This document shows, piece after piece, positions 19,324 to 28,470 of a DNA stretch of 64,000 nucleotides (position 1 is the first letter of the stretch; every line of letters starts with the position of its first letter). The translations under genes and the position numbers were made by a program. The stretch covers positions 186,001-250,000 of the forward strand of contig NZ_FCOF02000006.1 of the NCBI RefSeq assembly GCF_001544755.2. Reading direction: 5' to 3'. This stretch comes from Caballeronia catudaia. Its GTDB lineage: Bacteria > Pseudomonadota > Gammaproteobacteria > Burkholderiales > Burkholderiaceae. The notes below the pieces were generated by a model that saw only the letters and a program-made list of their open reading frames with translations, made no database searches and was not told the origin of the DNA.

Positions 19324-20097
19324 ATGCGCTTCATCCGTTCCTTGCTATTGATGCTGTACTTCGTCGTATACACGGCGCCGTACGCGATCGCGTGCTTCAT
19401 CGCGTTTCCGTTCATGCGCGCCGACAAGCGCTACTGGATGGCGGCGGGCTGGTGCAAATCGACGATCGTCGTGCTGCGTTATCTGGTCGGCATCCGCTAC
19501 ACGATCGAAGGCATGGAGAACCTGCCGGACGGTCCGGCCGTGCTGCTCTCGAAGCATCAGTCCGCATGGGAAACACTCGCGTTCCCCGCGCTGATGCCGC
19601 GTCCGCTCTGCTACGTGTTCAAGCGCGAACTGCTCTATGTGCCGTTCTTCGGCTGGGCGCTCGGACTCCTGAAGATGGTGCACATCGACCGCAAGCAGGG
19701 CCGCGACGCGTTCGTGTCGGTGACGCGTCAGGGACGCGCGCGCATGGACGAAGGCGCATGGGTCATCATGTTTCCCGAAGGCACGCGCACGCGTGTGGGC
19801 AGCCAGGGCAAGTACAAGACGGGCGGCGCGCGCTTCGCGGTGGCGACCGGTGCGCCCGTCGTGCCGATCGCGCACAACGCAGGGCACGTGTGGCCACGCA
19901 ATTCCTTCACCAAGTATCCGGGTATAGTCACGGTATCGATTGGCAAGCCGATCGATACGGCCGGCCTCACACCCGAGGAAGTGAACACGCGCGTCGAAAG
20001 CTGGATCGAGACGGAAATGCGCCGCATCGATCCGCACGCTTATCTCGCGCCGAACGCACAGCCGGGTGAAGCCGGCGCCGCGGGCGCGGGCCGCTGA
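19324..20097 (+). CDS. plsC: 1-acyl-sn-glycerol-3-phosphate acyltransferase family
   Basis: 257 residues from ATG 19324. A hydrophobic N-terminal anchor (SLLLMLYFVVYTAPYAIACF) precedes the acyltransferase domain. Motif I reads LLSKHQSAWETLAFP, that is H-x4-E in place of the usual H-x4-D. Motif III is VIMFPEGTRTR and motif IV VVPIAHNAG. It acylates lysophosphatidic acid or a related lysolipid at the inner membrane. The H-x4-E form appears in related betaproteobacterial proteins as I recall, so it is probably active; the exact acceptor is unproven. Confidence 0.88.
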   Translation: MRFIRSLLLMLYFVVYTAPYAIACFIAFPFMRADKRYWMAAGWCKSTIVVLRYLVGIRYTIEGMENLPDGPAVLLSKHQSAWETLAFPALMPRPLCYVFKRELLYVPFFGWALGLLKMVHIDRKQGRDAFVSVTRQGRARMDEGAWVIMFPEGTRTRVGSQGKYKTGGARFAVATGAPVVPIAHNAGHVWPRNSFTKYPGIVTVSIGKPIDTAGLTPEEVNTRVESWIETEMRRIDPHAYLAPNAQPGEAGAAGAGR

Positions 20098-20182
20098 AGC
20101 GGCTCACGCTTTCATATCGAGCCGCGGCGTGCCTTACTCATTCTTCTCGTCATTTCTGCGCCGTGAGCGCAAAGCCGAGCCG

Positions 20183-21112
20183 ATGCAGAAAGCCCCTTCG
20201 CGACAGCGCCCCGCCGTCGCGCTCGATACCCTGCAGCTCGATCTGCCGTTCGAGCATGCGCCGGCCTACTCCGGCGCGCCGCCCGCGGGCGGCCCGGCTC
20301 CGCTGCGCGGTGACGTGCCGGCCGCCGATCCCGTTCCCGTGCTCACACCGCCGACACCGCTCGCACCCGCCGCGCCGCTGCCTGATGGCGTGCGCCTGCG
20401 CCGCATCGCGCTCAAGGCGGGCGCGCTCGAATACCGGCTCAGGCGCTCGTCGCGGCGCACGATCGGCTTTTGCATCGACGGCACCGGGCTCGCGATCACC
20501 GCGCCGCGCTGGGTGACGATCGCGGACATCGAAAGCGCGATCCTCGACAAGCAGAACTGGATCGTCAAGAAGCTCACCGAATGGCAGACGCGCGTCGAGC
20601 AGCGCGCGCTGCCGCGGATCGTCTGGAAAGACGGCGCGCAGTTTCCGTATCTCGGCAAGACGATCAGCGTGTCGCTCGGCTCGTCTGCAAGCGCGCTTTC
20701 TTTCGATGACCAAAGCAACCTGCTCTCGCTCGCGCTGCCCGCGCTGGCGGACGCGCAGCAGATCAAGGATCGCGTGCAAGGCTGGCTGCAATCGGAAGCG
20801 AAGCGCATCTTCGGCGAGCGGCTCGCGGTGTACGCGGCGAAGCTTGGCGTGGAGTATCGCGCGTACGCGCTGTCGTCGGCGGCGACGCGCTGGGGCAGTT
20901 GTTCCAGCGACGGCAAGATCCGCCTGAACTGGCGGCTCATCCATTTTCCGATGTCGATCATCGATTACGTGGTCGCGCACGAGCTCGCGCATCTGCGTGA
21001 GATGAATCACAGCCCGCGTTTCTGGCAGACGGTCGAATCCATCTTCCCCGAGTTTCGCGAAGCGCGCCATACCCTCAAGCATCATCCGCCGGATCTGCTG
21101 CCGGCGCTTTGA
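20183..21112 (+). CDS. YgjP-like metal-dependent hydrolase (SprT/DUF45)
   Basis: About 309 residues. The first 80 residues are a Pro/Ala-rich low-complexity stretch. The catalytic part has [20 protein letters not shown] and the zinc motif [20 protein letters not shown] (HExxH plus downstream His), the pattern of the DUF45/YgjP M48-like metallopeptidases. The start is uncertain: ATG 20183 has a poor ribosome binding site, and a GTG further upstream (VPYSFFSSFLRR) is in frame. The substrate is unknown. Confidence 0.85.
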   Translation: MQKAPSRQRPAVALDTLQLDLPFEHAPAYSGAPPAGGPAPLRGDVPAADPVPVLTPPTPLAPAAPLPDGVRLRRIALKAGALEYRLRRSSRRTIGFCIDGTGLAITAPRWVTIADIESAILDKQNWIVKKLTEWQTRVEQRALPRIVWKDGAQFPYLGKTISVSLGSSASALSFDDQSNLLSLALPALADAQQIKDRVQGWLQSEAKRIFGERLAVYAAKLGVEYRAYALSSAATRWGSCSSDGKIRLNWRLIHFPMSIIDYVVAHELAHLREMNHSPRFWQTVESIFPEFREARHTLKHHPPDLLPAL

Positions 21113-21191
21113 TCGATCGTCAGCGCATGAAAAGCGCCGACGGTACAATTTCCTTCCTGTCCCCCGCAATTCCCTAAACAGGAACTCCACC

Positions 21192-21578
21192 ATGCGACTC
21201 CTCCACACGATGCTGCGCGTCGGCGACCTGCAGCGTTCCATCGATTTCTACACGCGCGTTCTCGGCATGAAGGTGCTGCGTCAAAGCGAAAACCCCGAGT
21301 ACAAGTACACGCTCGCGTTCGTCGGCTACGGCCCGGAAAGCGAGAACAGCGTGCTCGAGCTGACCTATAACTGGGGCACCGAGAAGTACGACCTCGGCAC
21401 GGCATACGGGCATATCGCGCTCGAAGTCGACGACGCCGCCGATGCGTGCGAGCGCATCCGTCAGGCGGGCGGCAAGGTCACGCGCGAAGCCGGTCCCGTG
21501 AAGGGCGGCACGACCGTGATCGCGTTCGTCGAAGATCCAGACGGCTATAAGGTCGAGCTGATCGAAAAGCATTCGTAA
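21192..21578 (+). CDS. gloA: lactoylglutathione lyase (glyoxalase I)
   Basis: 128 residues. It converts the methylglyoxal-glutathione hemithioacetal to S-lactoylglutathione. [20 protein letters not shown] gives the first metal His, [12 protein letters not shown] the first Glu, [10 protein letters not shown] the second His and YKVELIEK the second Glu, a full set of nickel ligands. [19 protein letters not shown] is the typical GloA strand. An AGGAACTCC site precedes the ATG. Confidence 0.97.
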   Translation: MRLLHTMLRVGDLQRSIDFYTRVLGMKVLRQSENPEYKYTLAFVGYGPESENSVLELTYNWGTEKYDLGTAYGHIALEVDDAADACERIRQAGGKVTREAGPVKGGTTVIAFVEDPDGYKVELIEKHS

Positions 21579-21593
21579 AGTACGCTTCACGTC

Positions 21594-21620
21594 GCGCGCC
21601 GCGCGTTCGTCGCGGCGCGC
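21594..21620. terminator. GC-rich stem after gloA
   Basis: A perfect 10-bp stem GCGCGCCGCG / CGCGGCGCGC with a seven-base loop, 15 bases after the gloA stop. There is no T-run on either side, so it is only terminator-like. Confidence 0.45.
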
Positions 21621-21716
21621 AATCTCCACGGGCTCATCCCGACCTTTCGCTCATCGAAGCCCGTTCGCTGGCACAATCGACGCTCCAAATCAGTGCACGC
21701 CTGACCGAGCCCGCCG

Positions 21717-22646
21717 ATGAGCACGCCCACCCTCGCCCTGCGCCGCGCCCCCGACGCCACCGCCATCATCGTGATGATCGCGCTGTGCGGCGCGTGGGGA
21801 TTCCAGCAAGTCGCGATCAAGGAAGCGAACGCATCCATTCCGCCGATGCTGCAGGCGGGCATCCGTTCGCTGATCGCCACGTTTCTCGTCTGGATCTGGA
21901 CGCGCACGCGCGGCGTGCCGCTCTTTCAGCGCGACGACACCCTGCCCGCCGGTCTGCTCGCGGGCCTGCTGTTCGGCGGCGAGTTCGTCTGCATTTTCTT
22001 CGGCCTGAGTCTCACCACCGCGACGCGCATGGCCGTGTTCCTCTATACCGCGCCGTGCTTCACCGCGCTCGGCCTGCACTGGTTCGTCGCGGGCGAGCGG
22101 CTCTCGCGCGCGCAGTGGAGCGGCATCGTGCTCGCGTTCTGCGGCATCGCGCTCGCGTTCGCCGATGGCTTCCTGCACGGCAATCCGAACAGTGAATCGA
22201 CGCTGCGCGGCATCGCGGGCGATGCGCTCGGCATTCTCGCCGGCATCTTCTGGGCCGCGACGACGGTCGTCGTGCGCGCGTCGTCGCTTGCGCATGCGAG
22301 CGCGAGCAAGACCTTGTTCTATCAGCTGGCGGTATCGGCGGTGTTGCTGCTCTTGCTGGCTGCGGGCATCGGGCAGACGCACGTCGAAGCCGTGTCGCCG
22401 CTCGCGCTCGCGAGTCTCGCGTATCAGGCGATCGTCGTCGCGTTCATCAGCTATCTGACGTGGTTCTGGCTGCTCACGCGCTACATGGCGTCGCGGCTTT
22501 CGGTGTTCTCGTTTCTCACGCCGATCTTCGGCGTCACCTTCGGCGTGCTGCTGCTCGGCGAGCATTTCACCGCGCGCTTCATGGTCGCCGCGGCGATGGT
22601 GCTCGCGGGCATCGCGCTCGTGAACCGGCCGGCGCGGCGCACGTAG
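21717..22646 (+). CDS. EamA-family (DMT) transporter
   Basis: 309 residues with ten predicted membrane helices in two EamA repeats. The first begins IIVMIALCGAWGFQQVAIKE and ends FCGIALAFADGF. The second begins LGILAGIFWAATTVVVRASS and ends with the typical SRLSVFSFLTPIFGVTFGVL, LLGEHFTARFMVAAAMVLAG. It is an inner-membrane exporter of small metabolites; substrate unknown. It is convergent with the DedA-rhodanese gene, one base apart. Confidence 0.88.
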   Translation: MSTPTLALRRAPDATAIIVMIALCGAWGFQQVAIKEANASIPPMLQAGIRSLIATFLVWIWTRTRGVPLFQRDDTLPAGLLAGLLFGGEFVCIFFGLSLTTATRMAVFLYTAPCFTALGLHWFVAGERLSRAQWSGIVLAFCGIALAFADGFLHGNPNSESTLRGIAGDALGILAGIFWAATTVVVRASSLAHASASKTLFYQLAVSAVLLLLLAAGIGQTHVEAVSPLALASLAYQAIVVAFISYLTWFWLLTRYMASRLSVFSFLTPIFGVTFGVLLLGEHFTARFMVAAAMVLAGIALVNRPARRT

Positions 22647-22647
22647 C

Positions 22648-23661
22648 TCATTCCGGCGCCGTCGCGCGAATCGTGATCATGTCGTGATCGATGTCGTCGT
22701 GATCGACGGCGACGCGCTGATGCTCGGGCGGAATCGGCTCGACCGGATAGCCGTGCTTCTCCCACGCATCCAGCCCGCCCTTCAGCGGCCGCACATGATG
22801 GAAGCCCTTCGCGCGCAACTGCCGTGCGATGATCTTCGCCGTCGCTTCGTTCGGACACACGCAGTACACGACGACCTCGTGCTCCGCATACAACTGATCG
22901 GCGCGATCCGGTGAATCGAGATCGAGCGAAATCGCGCCCGCGATGCGATACGGCTCGCGTCGGCGAATCTCGGCCGGGCGCGCGTCGTAGACGACGGGCG
23001 GCGTCGCGGAACGCATCATCGCGTCGAGCTGGTCGGGCGTGATGTGATATTGCTCCAGCCATTGGCGGAACTGCACGCGGCGGACCCACCGGTACAGCAT
23101 GAAGCCGAGCGCGATGATCACGAGGATATCGATCACCGTCGTGCCATTCGCGCGCACCAGCGCGACGAGCCGCCCGATCTGCTCCTGCAACGCCGCGCCG
23201 CCCAGCATCCAGAAGCTCGCCCACGCCGTCGCGCCGATCAGATCCCACAGGATGAATACGCGCACTTCGATCTGCGTCGTGCCGAGCAACGGCGCCGACA
23301 CGAGCCCGAGCCCCGGCACGAACTTCGACAGCGCGAGCAGCGGCACGCCGAACCGTTCGAACCAGCGGCGCGCGGTGCGCAGCGTCGAATCGATCGACAG
23401 CGAGAAGCGCACGAGCGAATTGAGAAAGCGCCGGCCGTAGAGACGTCCCGCGGCGAACCAGAGCGAATCCGCGATCAGCACGGCGAGCACCGCCGCGGCG
23501 AGCATTTGCCAGAACGGCGCGTTGCCGGCGGCGACGAGCGTGCCGGCGAGAATCAGCATCGGCGCGGCGGGGACCGGCACGCCGAGTTGCGTCGCGAGGA
23601 CGCTGACGAAGACGGCCCACGCGCCCCACGACGACGCTAGCGAAGTCGGGACGTGCGGCAT
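22648..23661 (-). CDS. DedA (VTT)-family membrane protein fused to a rhodanese domain
   Basis: 337 residues from ATG 23661. Residues about 5-200 are a DedA/VTT membrane domain: GVPVPAAPMLILAGTLVA, ALSKFVPGLGLVSAPLLG and the re-entrant-loop region FILWDLIGATAWASFWMLGG. Residues about 225-325 are a rhodanese module (PPVVYDARPAEIRRREP, then VVVYCVCPNEATAKIIARQL, VRPLKGGLDAWEKHGYPVE) with the active-site Cys in YCVCPNE. The rhodanese faces the cytosol if the usual DedA topology holds. The gene is divergent from an MBL-fold hydrolase, which hints at sulfur handling at the membrane. Confidence 0.88.
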   Translation of the reverse strand: MPHVPTSLASSWGAWAVFVSVLATQLGVPVPAAPMLILAGTLVAAGNAPFWQMLAAAVLAVLIADSLWFAAGRLYGRRFLNSLVRFSLSIDSTLRTARRWFERFGVPLLALSKFVPGLGLVSAPLLGTTQIEVRVFILWDLIGATAWASFWMLGGAALQEQIGRLVALVRANGTTVIDILVIIALGFMLYRWVRRVQFRQWLEQYHITPDQLDAMMRSATPPVVYDARPAEIRRREPYRIAGAISLDLDSPDRADQLYAEHEVVVYCVCPNEATAKIIARQLRAKGFHHVRPLKGGLDAWEKHGYPVEPIPPEHQRVAVDHDDIDHDMITIRATAPE

Positions 23662-23803
23662 TCGGAACCTCTGGTTTCGTGAGGGTAGGCGCCGGCGCGC
23701 AGCGGCCCCGGCACAAAGGGTTACACTGTATCGACAATCTGCCGAACTTGCCCAAATGGTCTGGACGACGAGAGCAGAATCGAGCGCAAGCCGGGGAATC
23801 ATC

Positions 23804-24664
23804 GTGCAACCCATCATTCAGCCCTTCTTCGATCTCAACACCGGCACGATGACCTATGTCGTCTACGAGAAGGCCGGCGCGCCCGCGGCCATCGTCGATC
23901 CGGTTCTCGACTACGATCCGAAGGCCGCACGCACGTCGACGCGCTCCGCCGACGCCGTCATCGCGTTCGTGCGGGAGCAACGGCTCGCCGTCGACTGGAT
24001 TCTGGAGACGCACGCGCACGCCGATCATCTTTCGGCGGCGCCGTATATGAAGCGCATGCTCGGCGGGAAGATCGGCATCGGCGAATCGATACGCACGGTG
24101 CAGGGCGTGTTCAAGAAGATCTTCGATCTCGAACCCGAGTTTCAGCTCGACGGCTCGCAATTCGATCATCTCTTTTCCGACGGCGAGCGCTTCATGATCG
24201 GCGATATCGACGCGTGCGCGCTCTTCGTGCCGGGCCACACGCCGGCCGACATGGCGTACCGGATCGGCGATGCGGTGTTCGTCGGCGATACGTTATTCAT
24301 GCCGGATGTCGGCACCGCGCGCTGCGATTTTCCGGGCGGCAGCGCGCGCAGGCTGTATCGCTCGATTCAGCGTCTGCTCGCGCTCGATCCCGATACGCGG
24401 CTGTTCGTCTGCCACGACTATCCGCCCGCCACGCGTGACCCGCAATGGCAAAGCACCGTGCGCGAGCAGCGCGAGAACAACATTCACGTCGGCGGCGGCA
24501 AGACGGAAGACCAGTTCGTCGCGATGCGTGAAGCGCGCGACGCCACCCTCGGCATGCCGACGCTCATCCTGCCCGCGATTCAGGTGAACATCCGCGCGGG
24601 CCACTTTCCCGAAGCGTCCGGCAACGGCACGACGTATCTGAAGATTCCGCTGAACGCGCTCTGA
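23804..24664 (+). CDS. MBL-fold hydrolase, persulfide dioxygenase/BLH-like
   Basis: 286 residues from GTG 23804, which has a GGGGAA site at the right distance; an upstream ATG at 23756 has none. The metal motif is ETHAHADHLSAAPYM, later ligands are in FVPGHTPADMAYRIG and VFVGDTLFMPDVGTARCDFP, and FVCHDYPP gives the last His. This spacing matches the ETHE1/BLH group of mononuclear iron persulfide dioxygenases rather than glyoxalase II. It shares a 142-base divergent intergenic region with the DedA-rhodanese fusion. No BigR-like repressor gene is adjacent. Confidence 0.82.
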   Translation: MQPIIQPFFDLNTGTMTYVVYEKAGAPAAIVDPVLDYDPKAARTSTRSADAVIAFVREQRLAVDWILETHAHADHLSAAPYMKRMLGGKIGIGESIRTVQGVFKKIFDLEPEFQLDGSQFDHLFSDGERFMIGDIDACALFVPGHTPADMAYRIGDAVFVGDTLFMPDVGTARCDFPGGSARRLYRSIQRLLALDPDTRLFVCHDYPPATRDPQWQSTVREQRENNIHVGGGKTEDQFVAMREARDATLGMPTLILPAIQVNIRAGHFPEASGNGTTYLKIPLNAL

Positions 24665-24673
24665 CCTTCGGCT

Positions 24674-25351
24674 TCAGGCTTCGATCCTTCCGCGCGTCAC
24701 GCCGAGCAAACTGGCCATCGCGCGGCGCGCCGCGCTGGCATCGCGTGCGATGATCGCCTCGAACACGGCGGTGTGTTCCGCAAGCGACGCGTTGTACACA
24801 TCGGCGCGCTTCGCGTTCAGGCGCAACTGGCCTTCGAGCGTGCGCTCGATCAGCGCGCCGAGCGGGATGAGCAATTCATTGCTGCACGCGGCGAGCACGC
24901 ACAGATGGAAGTCGAGGTCGGCGCGCACCCATTCGTCGACGTTCTGCGCGTCCGCCATCGACTGATGCGCGCGCGTGAGCCGCTCGCGCGTGCGCGCCTC
25001 GTGATTGCCGGCGGCGAGCGCGGCCGCGTACGGCTCGATCATTTCGCGCATTTCCTGAAGCTTCAGCGCGAATTGCAGCGGCGGGGCGACGCGCGAGTAC
25101 CAGTCGAGCATGTCGGCGTCGAGCAGATTCCACGCATCTTTTGCGCGCACGCGCGTGCCGACCTTCGGACGCGACTCGATCAGCCCTTTCGATGTCAGCG
25201 TGCGCAACGCCTCGCGCAGCACCGTGCGGCTCACGCCGAAGCGCTCCATCAGTTCCGCTTCGCGCGGCAACGGCAGGCCAGGCTGGAAGTCGCCTCGCAG
25301 AATCGCCGTGCCCAGTTCATGCGCCACATGGCCATGCAGATCCCGGTGAAT
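24674..25351 (-). CDS. GntR/FadR-family regulator, probable ATT start
   Basis: About 225 residues. The winged helix is in LPREAELMERFGVSRTVLRE followed by ALRTLTSKGLIESRPKVGT, and the FCD effector domain follows (EMREMIEPYAAALAAG, ADLDFHLCVLAACSNELL, EHTAVFEAI). The conventional choice, GTG 25327, would cut off the DLHGHVAHELGTAI part that begins this fold and has no ribosome binding site. An AAGGAG lies at 25363-25358, exactly six bases before an in-frame ATT at 25351; the next codon upstream of the site is a TAG. The gene is divergent from galactonate dehydratase, so it is probably a DgoR-like repressor. Confidence 0.85.
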   Translation of the reverse strand: MHRDLHGHVAHELGTAILRGDFQPGLPLPREAELMERFGVSRTVLREALRTLTSKGLIESRPKVGTRVRAKDAWNLLDADMLDWYSRVAPPLQFALKLQEMREMIEPYAAALAAGNHEARTRERLTRAHQSMADAQNVDEWVRADLDFHLCVLAACSNELLIPLGALIERTLEGQLRLNAKRADVYNASLAEHTAVFEAIIARDASAARRAMASLLGVTRGRIEA

Positions 25352-25424
25352 GATGCTCTCCTTCTAGGTTTCGCACGATTATCCGGTATTCGCCTGATGT
25401 TTCGAAAGTCCAGAATGCATCGAA

Positions 25425-25435
25425 TAATACTATTA
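25425..25435. promoter_or_regulatory. candidate GntR operator
   Basis: TAATACTATTA is a perfect 11-base palindrome in the 139-base gap between the GntR gene and dgoD, 55 bases before dgoD. Its position suits repression of dgoD and autoregulation. Confidence 0.4.
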
Positions 25436-25490
25436 ATATGCCCAAGAGACGGTTTTTGCTACCATGTAAAACCCTTCAAGGAGACGCTCA

Positions 25491-26639
25491 ATGAAAATCA
25501 CGAAACTCGAGACCTTCGTCGTTCCGCCGCGCTGGTGCTTCCTCAAGATCGAAACCGACGAAGGCATCACCGGCTGGGGCGAGCCGGTCGTCGAAGGCCG
25601 CGCGCATGCGGTGGCCGCCGCCGTCGACGAGCTCGCCGACTATCTGATCGGCAAGGACCCGCGCCATATTGAAGACCTGTGGCAGGTGATGTATCGCGCC
25701 GGTTTCTATCGCGGCGGTCCTATCGGCATGAGCGCGATCGCGGGCGTCGATCAGGCGTTGTGGGACATTCTCGGCAAGCATCACGGCGTGCCGGTCCACG
25801 CGCTCCTCGGCGGCCAGGTGCGCGACAAGATCAAGGTGTATTCGTGGATCGGCGGCGACCGGCCGAGCGATGTCGCGAACAATGCACGCGCCGTGGTCGA
25901 GCGCGGCTTCAAGGCCGTGAAGATGAACGGCTCGGAAGAGCTTCAGATCATCGATACGTTCGACAAGGTTCAGGGCGTGATCGACAACGTGCGCGCGGTG
26001 CGCGAGGCGGTCGGGCCGAACGTGGGCATCGGCGTCGACTTTCATGGGCGCGTGCACAAGCCGATGGCCAAAGTGCTCGCGAAGGAGCTCGATCCGTTCA
26101 AGCTGATGTTCATCGAAGAGCCGGTGCTGTCGGAGAACGTCGAGGCGCTGCGCGATATCGTCAATCAGACGAGCACGCCGATCGCGCTCGGCGAGCGGCT
26201 CTACTCGCGCTGGGACTTCAAGCACATTCTGGCGGGCGGTTACGTCGATATCATTCAGCCGGACGCGTCGCACGCCGGCGGTCTCACCGAATGCCGCAAG
26301 ATCGCGACGATGGCCGAAGCCTACGATGTCGCGCTCGCGCTGCATTGCCCGCTCGGTCCGATCGCGCTCGCGACCTGCCTGCAGATCGATGCGGTGAGCT
26401 ACAACGCGTTCATCCAGGAACAGAGCCTCGGGATTCACTACAACAAGGGCAATGACCTGCTCGATTACATCAGGAATCCCGAGGTCTTCAAGTATGAAGA
26501 CGGCATGGTGTCGATTCCGCAGGGGCCGGGCCTGGGCATCGAGGTGAACGAGGAAAAGGTGCGCGAGATGGCGAAGGTGGGCCACCGCTGGCGCAATCCG
26601 GTGTGGCGTCACGCGGACGGCAGCGTGGCCGAATGGTGA
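25491..26639 (+). CDS. dgoD: D-galactonate dehydratase
   Basis: 382 residues, full length. It is an enolase-superfamily enzyme converting D-galactonate to 2-keto-3-deoxygalactonate. It starts [20 protein letters not shown]. Metal ligands fall in GVDFHGRV (Asp), FIEEPV (Glu) and [12 protein letters not shown] (Glu); the catalytic His lie in VDFHGR and [12 protein letters not shown]. The ATG has an AAGGAGA site. No dgoK, dgoA or dgoT is adjacent, so the next pathway steps are encoded elsewhere. The divergent GntR gene is the likely regulator. Confidence 0.93.
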   Translation: MKITKLETFVVPPRWCFLKIETDEGITGWGEPVVEGRAHAVAAAVDELADYLIGKDPRHIEDLWQVMYRAGFYRGGPIGMSAIAGVDQALWDILGKHHGVPVHALLGGQVRDKIKVYSWIGGDRPSDVANNARAVVERGFKAVKMNGSEELQIIDTFDKVQGVIDNVRAVREAVGPNVGIGVDFHGRVHKPMAKVLAKELDPFKLMFIEEPVLSENVEALRDIVNQTSTPIALGERLYSRWDFKHILAGGYVDIIQPDASHAGGLTECRKIATMAEAYDVALALHCPLGPIALATCLQIDAVSYNAFIQEQSLGIHYNKGNDLLDYIRNPEVFKYEDGMVSIPQGPGLGIEVNEEKVREMAKVGHRWRNPVWRHADGSVAEW

Positions 26640-26645
26640 TTCTGC

Positions 26646-28439
26646 TTAGCGCTTGAGGTGCGCCTTCACGCCGCCGCGCAGTGCGTTGCTGATGAGCAAG
26701 TCTTGCGCTTTCGATAAGTCGTCGGGCGTCAGCGTGCGCTCGGCGGCGCCGAGTTCTTCGATAAGCACCGCGCGCATCACGCCCGGCAGCACGCCGGCGT
26801 CGATCGGCGGCGTGAACCATGTGCCGTCGATCCGCACGAAGACGCTCGAACGCCCGCCTTCGGTCAGCTCGCCGCGTTCGTTGACGAACAGCATGTCGAA
26901 CGCGCCCTCGGCTTCGGCCGCTTTCCATGCGCGGTCGTAGTCGGCGCGGCGCGTGGTTTTGTGTCTGAGCAGCGGATCGACGGATGATTGCGGCGCGAAG
27001 CCGCGCTCCGACGCCAGCAATACATCGACGGTATCGGACGGCAACGCGCCGAGCGGCGCGCTCGTGATCGCGATGCGCCCATCCTTGTTCAGCGCGATTC
27101 TCAATCGATACGGCTTGCCCGCGTCGAACGCCGCGCACTGCGCTTCGACCTGCGTTGCCAGCGCACGCTCGTCAAAGCCAAAACCGAGATACGCCGCGCT
27201 GCCCCTCAGCCGCGCGACGTGACGCGCATAGTGGCGAACGCCTTCATCGCGCGTCGCAAAGGCCGTCTCGAAGAGTTCGAAGCCCGGGTCCGCGCCGGTC
27301 AGGAAGCGTGCTTTCAACAGACACTCCTCGTATTCGTCGGCGGCGACGCTATCGAGCACGATGCCCGCGCCGATGCCCAGCACGCCGCGCGTCTTCGATG
27401 CATCGACGACGAGCGTGCGAATCGCCACCGACATGCAGAAGTCGCCGTTCGCATCGAGCCAGCCGATCGCACCCGTATAGAGACCGCGCGGCGTGCTCTC
27501 GATCTCGTCGATCAACTGCATCGTGCGGTACTTCGGCGCGCCGGTGATCGAGCCGCACGGAAACAGCGCGCGCACGATTCCCGCGAACGACGTGCCGGGC
27601 ATCACGCGCGCTTCGATGGTCGAGGTCATCTGCCACACCGACGCGTAAGGTTCGACCGAGAACAGCGCCGGCACGCTGACGGAACCCGTGGCCGCCACGC
27701 GCGACATGTCGTTGCGCAGCAAGTCGACGATCATCACGTTTTCGGCGCGGTTCTTCGGATCGTTGCGGAGCGCTTCGGGATCGGACTCGCGCGGCGCGGT
27801 GCCTTTCATCGGCCGCGCGCGCAAGAGATCGCCTTTCTTCTCGACGAACAATTCCGGCGAGCACGACACGACCGATCTGCCATCCGGCAACGCGATGAAC
27901 GCGCCGTAATGCACGGCCTGCCGTTCGCGTAAACACCGGTAGAGCGCGAGCGGGGCGCCGAACATGTCAAAGTTCAGTCGATACGTGTAGTTGATCTGAT
28001 ACGACTCGCCCTCTCTCAGCGCTTCCTGAACGGCGCCGATGGCGTGGTCGAACTCGTCGCGCGTGACGCTCGATTCGATGCCCGCGATGCCCGCAACGTC
28101 TTCGATGTTCCGCGACGCGAGCCACGCACTCGCCTCTTCGCGCGACAACGGCGCGCACGAGCGAAACATCAGCACGCGCAACGCGTGATCGTCGCCGCGC
28201 CCGATTTTCCCGAACTGCAGATTGCGTCCGAACTCGTAGTCCGCCACGACGACCGCATGCAGCCCGCTTTGCAGATCGCGCTCGATATCGCCGCACACCG
28301 CTTCGAGCGCATGGCTGTCCACGCACACGCGTTCGTGCGCGAAGTCCGTGTACAAACGACTCGACCGCCTTTCGGCGGTCGCATCGCAATCGTCGAGCAG
28401 CGCGAACACCGCGCTGCGCTCTTCGGTTTTCATCGTCAT
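26646..28439 (-). CDS. pabB: fused aminodeoxychorismate synthase component I and 4-amino-4-deoxychorismate lyase
   Basis: 597 residues in two enzymes. Residues about 1-365 are a chorismate-binding PabB domain: GESYQINYTYRLNFD, RARPMKGTAPR (the PIKGT-type catalytic Lys), NVMIVDLLRNDMSRVA, ALFPCGSITGAPKYR and GIGAGIVLDS. Residues about 375-597 are a PabC-type class IV PLP enzyme, with the catalytic Lys in LLRHKTTRRADYD and the ELTEGGRSSVFV and GVLPGVMRAVLIEE signatures. Together they give 4-aminobenzoate for folate. The amidotransferase PabA is not in the window. ATG codons at 28439 and 28433 are both possible. It follows dnaJ by 31 bases and is convergent with dgoD. Confidence 0.94.
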   Translation of the reverse strand: MTMKTEERSAVFALLDDCDATAERRSSRLYTDFAHERVCVDSHALEAVCGDIERDLQSGLHAVVVADYEFGRNLQFGKIGRGDDHALRVLMFRSCAPLSREEASAWLASRNIEDVAGIAGIESSVTRDEFDHAIGAVQEALREGESYQINYTYRLNFDMFGAPLALYRCLRERQAVHYGAFIALPDGRSVVSCSPELFVEKKGDLLRARPMKGTAPRESDPEALRNDPKNRAENVMIVDLLRNDMSRVAATGSVSVPALFSVEPYASVWQMTSTIEARVMPGTSFAGIVRALFPCGSITGAPKYRTMQLIDEIESTPRGLYTGAIGWLDANGDFCMSVAIRTLVVDASKTRGVLGIGAGIVLDSVAADEYEECLLKARFLTGADPGFELFETAFATRDEGVRHYARHVARLRGSAAYLGFGFDERALATQVEAQCAAFDAGKPYRLRIALNKDGRIAITSAPLGALPSDTVDVLLASERGFAPQSSVDPLLRHKTTRRADYDRAWKAAEAEGAFDMLFVNERGELTEGGRSSVFVRIDGTWFTPPIDAGVLPGVMRAVLIEELGAAERTLTPDDLSKAQDLLISNALRGGVKAHLKR

Positions 28440-28470
28440 GACCGCACGACGTACAACGCATTCAACCGCA

